Assembly (NCBI RefSeq): GCF_018070465.1
Contig: NZ_JAGPXT010000020.1
Span: 48,144 to 112,143 of the forward strand
DNA length: 64,000 nucleotides
Direction: 5' to 3'
Source of the DNA: Micromonospora sp. C95
GTDB taxonomy: Bacteria > Actinomycetota > Actinomycetes > Mycobacteriales > Micromonosporaceae
How positions within the stretch are numbered: position 1 is the first letter of the stretch; each line of letters starts with the position of its first letter. The translations under genes were made by a program, and so were the position numbers. This document shows, in pieces, positions 26,701 through 35,156 of the stretch. Below the pieces are notes generated by a model. That model searched no databases. It was given only the letters and a program-made list of their open reading frames with translations, and was not told where the DNA came from.

Positions 26701-28378
26701 GGAACTGGTAGTCGTTGTACGCCTGATTGTTGCCGTGGCAGTACGGCCAGCCGAAGTTGCCGGGCCGGTCGACGATGTTCCACTCCACCAGGCCCTCCGG
26801 GCCCCGGTTCGCGTTCGTGGTGGTGGCGTCCGGGCCGTAGTCGGCGACGTAGAGCACGTTGGTGACCGGGTCGATGCCGATCCGGAACGGGTTGCGCAGG
26901 CCCATCGCGTAGATCTCCGGCCGGGTCCGCGCGGTGCCCGGTGCGAAGAGGTTTCCGGCCGGGATGGTGTACGTGCCGTCGGCCTGCGGCCGGATCCGGA
27001 GCACCTTGCCGCGCAGGTCGTTGGTGTTGCCGGCGGTGCGCTGCGAGTCGTAGTCCGACCGGCCGGAGCGCTCGTCCAACGGGCTGTAGCCACCGGACTC
27101 GAAGGGGTTGGTGTTGTCCCCGGTGGCCAGGTACAGGTTGCCGGCCGAGTCGAAGGTCATCGTGCCGCCCATGTGGCAGCAGGTGTTGCGCTGGGTGGGC
27201 ACCTCCAGCACGACCCGCTCGCTCGACGGGCCGATCGTGTCCCCGGTGACGGTGAACCGGGACAGGTGGTTGCGGGAGCCGCCCGCGCTCGGGGCGTAGT
27301 AGAGCCAGACCCACCCGTTGCTGGCGAAGTCGGGGTCGAGTCGGATGCCCAGCAGGCCGTCCTCGTTGCCGGCGAAGACGCTCAGCCGTAGCGCGGTGAC
27401 CGTCTGGCCGGTGTCCGGCTTGATGATCTGCACGCGACCGTCGCGCTCGATGTAGAACACCCGGCCGTCGGGCGCGATGTCCATCTCCATCGGGTTGCTG
27501 GTGTTGCTGTCCAGCGTCACCTTCTCGAAGCTGGCCGCCCGGCCGGCACCGCAGTCGGCGTGCACGGCTCCGGCCGCGGTCTGGATACCACCGAGGAGGT
27601 GTTGCCGGAACTCGGCGTTGGTGAAGGACTCCTGGGTGTGCCCGCCACCGGTGTACCAGGACCGCCCGCCGTCGAAGTTCTGGCACCAGGCGATCGGGTG
27701 GTCCTGTCCCATCGCCCCGCTACCCGGGCTGTAGCTGCGCTCGTCCAGCGAGGCCAGCACCTGCACCTGACGGGCCCGGGGGTTGGTGCGGAAGTTGTAC
27801 CACTCGTCGTAGCGGGACCACCGCTCCGGCAGGTGCCGGGTCGACTCGTGGGTGGTGTCCTCCACCTTCACCGTGGCCGTCTGGTTGGCGGGGTGGTTGT
27901 TGAAGTAGGCGCCGACCAACTGGCCGTACCAGGCCCAGTCGTATTCGGTGTCGGATGCGGCGTGCACGCCGACGTATCCGCCACCGGCGCGGATGTAGCG
28001 CTCGAAGGCCGCCTGCTGGCTGGCGTTGAGCACGTCACCGGTGGTGGACAACCAGATGACCGCCTGGAACCTGGCGAGGTTGGTGTCGGTGAAGGCGGCG
28101 CCGTCCTCGGTGGTGGTGACGGTGAACCCGTTCGCCGTGCCGAGTTGCTGGATCGCACTGATGCCGGCCGGGATCGAGTCGTGCCGGAATCCGGCGGTCT
28201 TGGAGAAGACCAGGACGGAGAACGGCTCCGCCGCCGCCGCGGCGACGGTGGGGCGGGCGGCCCGCGCGGCGGCGGGACCGATGATCGGGGTGGGTGCGGC
28301 GGTCAGGATGAGTACGAAGGCGAGTAGCGCCACGGTCACTGCGGCGAGCGGCGCTCGCCGCCGACTGGGTCGGGGCAC
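23708..28378 (-). CDS. giant secreted ThuA / PQQ-type sugar dehydrogenase multidomain protein (2)
   Basis: This 1,556-residue paralogue starts at GTG 28378 after GAGGAGATCCTC. A signal peptide covers about residues 1-40. The modules are ThuA-like (53-270), glucose/sorbosone dehydrogenase-like propeller (283-710; CCHMGGTMTFD at ~400), PKD (716-800) and an Ig-like segment (803-910; LLGHDEHAHPLERHTGC). These are followed by CBM6-like (914-1052), PKD 2 (1059-1143) and two LamG/DUF1349-like domains (~1157-1345 and ~1360-1554). It lacks the OmpL47/FIMAH tail of copy 1 and ends right after the last LamG-like domain. Most of the rest aligns residue by residue, so the pair is a tandem duplication. Confidence 0.85.
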   Translation of the reverse strand: MPRPSRRRAPLAAVTVALLAFVLILTAAPTPIIGPAAARAARPTVAAAAAEPFSVLVFSKTAGFRHDSIPAGISAIQQLGTANGFTVTTTEDGAAFTDTNLARFQAVIWLSTTGDVLNASQQAAFERYIRAGGGYVGVHAASDTEYDWAWYGQLVGAYFNNHPANQTATVKVEDTTHESTRHLPERWSRYDEWYNFRTNPRARQVQVLASLDERSYSPGSGAMGQDHPIAWCQNFDGGRSWYTGGGHTQESFTNAEFRQHLLGGIQTAAGAVHADCGAGRAASFEKVTLDSNTSNPMEMDIAPDGRVFYIERDGRVQIIKPDTGQTVTALRLSVFAGNEDGLLGIRLDPDFASNGWVWLYYAPSAGGSRNHLSRFTVTGDTIGPSSERVVLEVPTQRNTCCHMGGTMTFDSAGNLYLATGDNTNPFESGGYSPLDERSGRSDYDSQRTAGNTNDLRGKVLRIRPQADGTYTIPAGNLFAPGTARTRPEIYAMGLRNPFRIGIDPVTNVLYVADYGPDATTTNANRGPEGLVEWNIVDRPGNFGWPYCHGNNQAYNDYQFPSGPSGAKFNCSAPVNNSPNNTGLTNLPAAIPATVDYGYGGNSRFPEIGGGGAPMAGPVYRFDPTISSSRQWPAYFDGKAMFGEWNQSRMYTMQVTRDGKSLVDINRILDQMTFVRPMDFEFGPDGALYLIEWGSGFGGNNDNSGVYRIDYTAGARAPVAVASANPTSGAPPLAVTFSSAGSRDPDGGALTYAWTFGDGGTSTQANPTHTYAQSGSYTAQLRVTNPAGRSAVANVPITVGNTAPTVTIEFPPDGGFFAWGDQVAYTIKVTDPEDGTIDCDEVELQVLLGHDEHAHPLERHTGCTGTVQTQLADGHGAEANVFTVLEATYTDQGGADGAEPQTGRALVVLQPKRKEAEYYSATGRVAGATGGGTAGVERETTGDTAGGGQNIGFIEDGDWWSVSPASLTGLTSIRFRVASATSGGRIEVRAGAADGPLITTAAVTGTGGWQTYTDVTAQIPNGAAAEGALYFVARDPNGGSGTLFNVNWMDFVGPGVSGNAPPTVTASATPTSGTGPLAVTFTGTATDPDGDTPLTYAWDFGDGATANTLNASHTYTTPGSYTATLTVTDSRGARGQASVPIRVDGAGNPCQAEPGAQRSDEFTGSSLDRQRWTGVVRGTESYSLADGSLRLPTAAGDLYGTRNDATNLVLQPAPSGAWQATTRVTLAARADYQQAGLLIYGDDDNYAKLDLLYGGGRRVEFIRESAGTPRNESTDSTAAPTGDTIHLRLTSDGTNLTAAYSTDGQTFTAVGRSAALAGISNPRIGLFALNGGTTAPVINAQFDWFRITPDVTTGVVAPSDEFTGDSLEKCRWNAVVREDSTRYRITDGALRIDVPNGDIYGTGNTGPTNFILQNSPTGNWTMQTRVDGSLFNEQYQQAGLLVYADDDNYLKFDYVTDNAAGQTVSRRIEFRSEVGGAVQSTQPQATGLTQGIWHLRLARSGNTFTAAYSADGTSWTTLQTLTSTAVGATPRVGLFTLGANQTASKTAAFDYFRLTPG

Positions 28379-28522
28379 GAGGATCTCCTCTGTCCGTGGG
28401 ACGGTTCGGAGTGGACGGCGGTGTCACTCCCGTCGGTCCGACCGCCCATACCTGACGAGTGAGGTCTGGGTGCCGACTAGCCGATCCGATCACTCAATTT
28501 GCGTTAGTGAATCTAGTTTCGA

Positions 28523-28552
28523 GCAAGGTGAACCCTTGTAACGTTTTGGTAA
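28523..28552 (-). promoter_or_regulatory. shared upstream motif, copy 2
   Basis: The plus strand reads GCAAGG, ten variable bases, then TAACGTTTTGGTAA, 145-174 bases upstream of the GTG at 28378. It differs from copy 1 by one base in the 14-mer and keeps the exact ten-base gap. The surrounding DNA is not otherwise similar, so the motif has been conserved while the flanks diverged. Confidence 0.5.
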
Positions 28553-28729
28553 CGAGGTCATTTTCTATTGGTGTGAGTCGCTGCATATCGGGGCCTTTTC
28601 CGGCCGCCGTGCTGCCGCGAGTCCGTTCAGCAGGCCGTGGCGGAGTCGGCATGACCGGGTGGCCCTCGCCGCCACCGGCGGCGCAGGACGGGCTTGGCGG
28701 AACCGGCGAAACGACGTACGGTGACACCC

Positions 28730-28828
28730 AACGAACCCACGGGAGCCCGGTGTACCGGGCTGAGAGGGGGGCTGTGAGCCCCCGACCGTCGAACCTGATC
28801 CGGGTAATGCCGGCGCAGGGAGGAGTGT
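28730..28828 (+). promoter_or_regulatory. TPP (THI-box) riboswitch
   Basis: The 454-base gap before thiE contains a typical TPP aptamer. GGGAGCCCGG...CCGGGCTGAGAG forms the P2/P3 side, an optional GC-rich stem follows (GGGGGCT...AGCCCCC), then GAACCTGATCCGGGTAATGC, CGGCGCAGGGAG completes it. The GGAG at its 3' edge is also the likely ribosome-binding site of thiE, so ligand binding can hide it. It would switch off the whole thi operon when thiamine pyrophosphate is plentiful. Confidence 0.93.
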
Positions 28829-28832
28829 TGCC

Positions 28833-29459
28833 GTGCCGTCCCTGGGACGACTGCATCTGATCACCGACACCCGACCCGGGCGGGATGCACTCGCCGTGCT
28901 GCGTGCCGTGCTGCCGGTGGCCCACGCCGAACTCGTGGTGCAGGTCCGGGTCGCGGACACCGCGACCGACCGGCAGGCGTACGAACTGACCCGGCAGGTT
29001 CTTGCCCACTGCGCACCGTACGGGGTGCCCTGCCTGGTCAACGACCGACTGCACGTGGCACTGGCCACCGACGCCGCCGGTGGTCACGTCGGTGCCGACG
29101 ATCTACCCGTGGCGGCTGCCCGGCAGGTGCTCGGCCCGGCGGCGGTGCTGGGTGCCACCGCGCGGGAGCCGGCAACCGCGCTGGCCGCGGTCACCGCGGG
29201 GGCGAGCTACCTGGGCGTGGGGCCGTGCCGCGTCACCGCCACGAAGGACGGGCTGCCACCGCCGATCGGTGTCGCCGGTGTCCGGGCGGTGGTCGAGGCG
29301 GTCGAGGTACCGGTGATCGCCATCGGTGGGGTGACGGCGGCGGACGTGCCCGAGTTGCGGGCCGCCGGTGCGTACGGGGTGGCGGTGGTTGGTGCGCTCT
29401 CCGGAGCCACCGATCCCGCCCGCGCCGCCGGCGAACTGGTTCGGGCGCTGACATGTTGA
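28833..29459 (+). CDS. thiE: thiamine phosphate synthase
   Basis: ThiE joins HMP-pyrophosphate and thiazole phosphate to make thiamine phosphate. GTG 28833 follows GGGAGGAG, giving 208 residues. Family features are LHLITDTRPG at the N-terminus, VQVRVADT (~42), CLVNDRLHVALA (~68), YLGVGPCRVTATKDG (~128) and VPVIAIGGVTAADV. It is the first gene behind the riboswitch and overlaps thiO by seven bases. Confidence 0.9.
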   Translation: MPSLGRLHLITDTRPGRDALAVLRAVLPVAHAELVVQVRVADTATDRQAYELTRQVLAHCAPYGVPCLVNDRLHVALATDAAGGHVGADDLPVAAARQVLGPAAVLGATAREPATALAAVTAGASYLGVGPCRVTATKDGLPPPIGVAGVRAVVEAVEVPVIAIGGVTAADVPELRAAGAYGVAVVGALSGATDPARAAGELVRALTC

Positions 29460-30637
29460 CCGGTAGCCCCGCCACCACCGGGGTGGTACCGCAGCGCCGG
29501 CCCGAGGTGGCCGTCGTGGGGGGCGGGCCGATCGGGTGGGCGGTCGCCTGGCGGTGCGCGGCGCGCGGGTTGCGGGTGGTCGTGCACGATCCGGCGCCCG
29601 GGTCGGGTGCCTCGCACGTGGCCGCCGGGATGCTGGCGCCGGTCGCCGAGGCGTACTTCGGCGAGCGGGAACTGACCGGCCTGCTGACCGAGTCGGCCGG
29701 GCGTTGGCCCGGGTTCGCCGCCGAACTGGCCGAGGCGACCGGCACCGACATCGGCTACCGGACCGAGGGCACCCTGATGGTCGGGCTGACCGCCGACGAC
29801 CTCGCCGAGGCGCGCCGGCTCTGGGCGTACCAGCAGGGGCTGGGGTTGCCGGTGACACCGCTGCGCCCGTCGCAGTTGCGCGCGCGCGAGCGGGCGCTGG
29901 CGCCCCGGGTGCGCGGCGGCGCGCTCGCCGCCACCGACCACCAGGTCGACCCGCGCCGGCTGGTGCCGGCGCTGCGGCTGGCGGCGGAACGCGCGGGCGC
30001 GGTGCTGGTCGCCGAGCCGGTGCGCCGGTTGTCCGACGTCGACGCGGGCGTGACAGTGGTCGCCGCCGGCTGCGGCAGCGCGGCCCTGACCGGCCTGCCG
30101 GTCCGTCCGGTGAAGGGAGAGGTGCTGCGGCTGCGTGCGCCGGATGGCGGGCCGCCAGGCTTTCGGCACGTCATCCGGGGGTACGCCGACGGCGAGCACG
30201 TCTACCTGGTGCCACGGGACAACGGCGAGGTGGTCGTCGGCGCGACCGTCGAGGAGCGCTCCGACCTGAGCGTCTGCGCCGGAGCGGTGCTGCGGCTGCT
30301 GCGGGCCGCCGTCGACCTGCTACCCGAGATCGCCGAGTACGACCTGGTGGAGACCTTGGCGGGGCTGCGCCCCGGCACGCCGGACAACGCCCCGATCCTG
30401 GGGCCGTTGCCGGGGCACCCGGATGTGCTGGTGGCCACCGGTCACCACCGGCACGGCATCGTGCTGACCCCGGTCACCGCGGACCTGATCACCGATCTGA
30501 TCACCGGCGGCGGCAGCCCGCATGCCCTGCTCTCTCCCTTCCGGCCGGACCGGTTCGCCGACCCGTCGGCCGTCGTTAGCTCGGCTGCCGCCGCTGGCAA
30601 CCTTTCGCATCCGACGGAGGACGACTCGTGGAACTGA
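29453..30637 (+). CDS. thiO: glycine oxidase ThiO
   Basis: This FAD enzyme oxidises glycine to the dehydroglycine used by ThiG. The 394-residue protein has the FAD motif VVGGGPIGWAVAW (~residue 20) and HVAAGMLAPVAEA. The C-terminal DAO signature is PGTPDNAPILGPLPG...VATGHHRHGI. ATG 29453 overlaps the thiE stop (ATGTTGA). The frame is open upstream, but the FAD fold begins here. Aerobic bacteria use ThiO in place of ThiH. Confidence 0.93.
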   Translation: MLTGSPATTGVVPQRRPEVAVVGGGPIGWAVAWRCAARGLRVVVHDPAPGSGASHVAAGMLAPVAEAYFGERELTGLLTESAGRWPGFAAELAEATGTDIGYRTEGTLMVGLTADDLAEARRLWAYQQGLGLPVTPLRPSQLRARERALAPRVRGGALAATDHQVDPRRLVPALRLAAERAGAVLVAEPVRRLSDVDAGVTVVAAGCGSAALTGLPVRPVKGEVLRLRAPDGGPPGFRHVIRGYADGEHVYLVPRDNGEVVVGATVEERSDLSVCAGAVLRLLRAAVDLLPEIAEYDLVETLAGLRPGTPDNAPILGPLPGHPDVLVATGHHRHGIVLTPVTADLITDLITGGGSPHALLSPFRPDRFADPSAVVSSAAAAGNLSHPTEDDSWN

Positions 30638-30828
30638 CGGTGAACGGTGCCGGGCGCAGCCTGCCGGACGGGTTGACGGTGGCCGAACTGGTCCGCGACG
30701 TCACCGGCCAGCAGCGCGGTGTGGCGGTGGCGGTCAACGGCGAGGTGGTGCCGCGTACCGGCTGGCCGGCGACGGTGCTGCGCGGCGGTGACCGGGTCGA
30801 GGTGCTCAGCGCCGCCCAGGGCGGGTGA
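30628..30828 (+). CDS. thiS: sulfur carrier protein ThiS
   Basis: ThiS is a 66-residue ubiquitin-like sulfur carrier whose C-terminal Gly-Gly is thiocarboxylated. The sequence starts MELTVNGAGRSLPDGLTVAE and ends AAQGG, so the functional Gly-Gly is intact. GTG 30628 overlaps the thiO stop, and its own stop overlaps thiG. No thiF is present here, so a ThiF/MoeB-like enzyme must be encoded elsewhere. Confidence 0.94.
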   Translation: MELTVNGAGRSLPDGLTVAELVRDVTGQQRGVAVAVNGEVVPRTGWPATVLRGGDRVEVLSAAQGG

Positions 30829-31619
30829 ACGGGATGGACGACCAGGCGACCGGCTTCGAGCTGGGCGGTGTGCGGTTCACCTCCCGACTGATCCTCGGTA
30901 CCGGCGGGGCGGCCAACCTGCACGTGCTGGAGCAGGCGATCCGGGCGTCCGGCACCGAGCTGGTAACCCTGGCGCTGCGCCGGGTGGAGACGGTGCCCGG
31001 CGGGCCCGGCGGTCTGCTGGAGCTGCTCGACCGGTGCGGCGTACGGCTGCTGCCCAACACGGCCGGCTGCTACACGGCGGGCGAGGCGGTCAAGGTGGCT
31101 CGGCTGGCCCGGGATGCGTTCGAGACCGACTGGGTCAAGCTGGAGGTGATCGGCGACGAGCGGACGCTGCTGCCCGACGGGGTGGAACTGCTGCGGGCCG
31201 CCGAGGAACTCGTCGACGACGGGTTCACCGTGCTGCCGTACACCTCCGACGATCCGGTGCTGGCGCGGCGGCTGGCCGACGTCGGCTGCGCGGCGGTGAT
31301 GCCGGCCGGCGCGCCGATCGGCTCCGGCCTGGGGATCAACAATCCGCACCACATCCGGCTCATCCGGCAGGACGTCGGCGTGCCGGTGATCCTGGACGCG
31401 GGCATCGGCACCGCCTCGGACGCGGCGCTGGCCATGGAGCTGGGCTGCGACGCGGTGCTGCTCGCCAGCGCGGTGACCCGGGCCGCCGACCCGGTGGCCA
31501 TGGCCACCGCGATGCGGTACGCGATCGCCGCCGGCCACCTCGCCCGCAGCGCCGGCCGCATCCCCCGCCGCTTCCACGCCCTGCCTTCCACCCCCGACGA
31601 AGGCCGCCCCGACCTATGA
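30825..31619 (+). CDS. thiG: thiazole synthase ThiG
   Basis: ThiG makes the thiazole ring from deoxyxylulose phosphate, dehydroglycine and ThiS-thiocarboxylate. The 264-residue TIM barrel has RLILGTGGAANL, the Schiff-base lysine in DWVKLEVIGDERTLLPD and the C-terminal VILDAGIGTASDAALAMELG. The start may be GTG 30825 (overlapping thiS) or ATG 30834. The stop overlaps the next start (ATGA). Confidence 0.95.
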   Translation: MNGMDDQATGFELGGVRFTSRLILGTGGAANLHVLEQAIRASGTELVTLALRRVETVPGGPGGLLELLDRCGVRLLPNTAGCYTAGEAVKVARLARDAFETDWVKLEVIGDERTLLPDGVELLRAAEELVDDGFTVLPYTSDDPVLARRLADVGCAAVMPAGAPIGSGLGINNPHHIRLIRQDVGVPVILDAGIGTASDAALAMELGCDAVLLASAVTRAADPVAMATAMRYAIAAGHLARSAGRIPRRFHALPSTPDEGRPDL

Positions 31620-32589
31620 CCGGGCGGACTGATCTTGTGAATCTTGGCCCGGGAGCGCCCCTCCAGGGGCCGGTTCGTACCAAGATCCAAGTGCCTTCGG
31701 GGGTTGTGCTGCTTACCGATCGGCGGGTGGCTCGGGGTGGGCTGGTGGAGGTGGTGGCGGCGGCCGTGGCGGGGGGAGTGCGGTGGGTGGTGCTACGGGA
31801 GAAGGATCTGCCGCGCGTCGAGCGCCTCGCCCTCGCCGCCGAGCTGCGATCGATCCTCACCGAGGCCGGCGGAACCCTTGTCGTCGGCGGCCCCGACCCG
31901 CTGGTGGCCGGCGATCAGGGCCGCACTCCGATCGCGCTGCACCTGCCGGCGGCCGGCCCGTACCCGCCGCCCGCCGCCGACCTGATCGGCCGCTCCTGCC
32001 ACGATGCGTCGGAACTACGCCGCCTCACCACCGAGGACTACGTCACCCTCTCGCCGATCTTCCCCACCCGGACCAAGCCGGGCTACGGCCCACCCCTGCT
32101 TCCCGCAGGTCTGGCCGAGCTGATCCGGCGGAGCCCCGTGCCGGCGCTGGCCCTCGGCGGCATCGAGACCCCCGCCCAGGTGCACGCCTGCGTCCAGGCC
32201 GGAGCCTGCGGAGTGGCCGTCCTCGGCACCATCATGCGCGCCCAGGACCCACACCAGACCACCGCCACCCTCACCGCCGCCTTCCACGCCACACCCCCTC
32301 CGACCCCCTCAAGCCGGCACGTTCCGGTGGGGGATGACCACGACGGGGCTGCGGCCGACCGTGCCCACGCAGGGATCAAGCCTGACCGCCCGGAGTGGGC
32401 CCGGACGACCCTGAGCCCTCCAAGCCGGCACGTTCCGGTGGGGGATGACCACGACGGGGCTGCGGCCGACCGTGCCCACGCAGGGATCAAGCCTGACCGC
32501 CCGGAGTGGGCACGGTCGGCCGCAGCCCTAAACCGCAACCACAACCACAACCACAACCACAAGACAACCCCAGACCAAGAGGAACTGCC

Positions 32590-32593
<4 letters not shown>
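31616..32593 (+). CDS. TenI/ThiE-family protein with a repeat-derived tail
   Basis: Residues ~1-231 form a ThiE/TenI-type barrel: VVLLTDRRVARGG, WVVLREKDLPRVERL, SCHDASELRR, YVTLSPIFPTRTKPGYGP and LALGGIETPAQV. The VNDR motif of true ThiE is missing. Together with its place beside thiG (as tenI in Bacillus), this suggests thiazole tautomerase. Residues ~232-325 are unlike the family: a 90-bp sequence is present twice in frame (32311-32400 and 32422-32511), each copy carrying part of a palindrome, then Asn-His repeats (RNHNHNHNHK). The tail seems to be coding, because the stop overlaps thiD (GTGA) and the thiD ribosome site lies within it. Confidence 0.8.
32311..32511 (+). repeat. two in-frame direct copies of a 90-bp sequence
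   Basis: Copies at 32311-32400 and 32422-32511 are identical over 90 bases with a 111-base period (37 codons). The next ~20 bases are similar but diverged. Each copy contains the loop sequence GGGATCAAGCCTGACCGC. The copies are translated as part of the TenI-like protein. Confidence 0.92.
32457..32528. repeat. long perfect hairpin with conserved loop, copy A
   Basis: A perfect 23-bp inverted repeat (32457-32479 with 32506-32528) encloses a 26-nt loop containing GGGATCAAGCCTGACCGC. It lies at the end of the TenI-like reading frame. The tandem copy at 32346-32400 has the same 5' arm and loop, but its 3' arm has several mismatches, so it looks decayed. The same loop with unrelated arms recurs at 41851-41920. 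Confidence 0.9.
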
Positions 32594-33378
<785 letters not shown>

Positions 33379-33392
33379 TCAGGGAGGCTGTC

Positions 33393-34988
<1,596 letters not shown>

Positions 34989-35019
34989 CCGGTCGGGACG
35001 GGCGGAGCGAGTGAGCCTT

Positions 35020-35052
35020 GAGCGCCTCATGTCACTCGGACATGAGGCGCTC
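35020..35052. terminator. hairpin after thiC
   Basis: A perfect 14-bp stem (35020-35033 with 35039-35052) with a 5-nt loop lies between thiC and a convergent minus-strand gene. It probably ends thi-operon transcription and may also serve the opposite strand. Confidence 0.75.
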
Positions 35053-35156
35053 GACCCTTGCCGCTCGCGGCAGTTGACGACGGTGAAGACCCCGGACGAG
35101 GGCGCGGTGGAACCGACGAATCCTGGTGCGCGGGTGGCGCCTCGACGTCGGTGGCC

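Noticed and set aside
32536..32562. CRISPR-like short repeats (CACAAC units)
   Set aside because: These are six-base tandem units without spacers, inside a coding frame.
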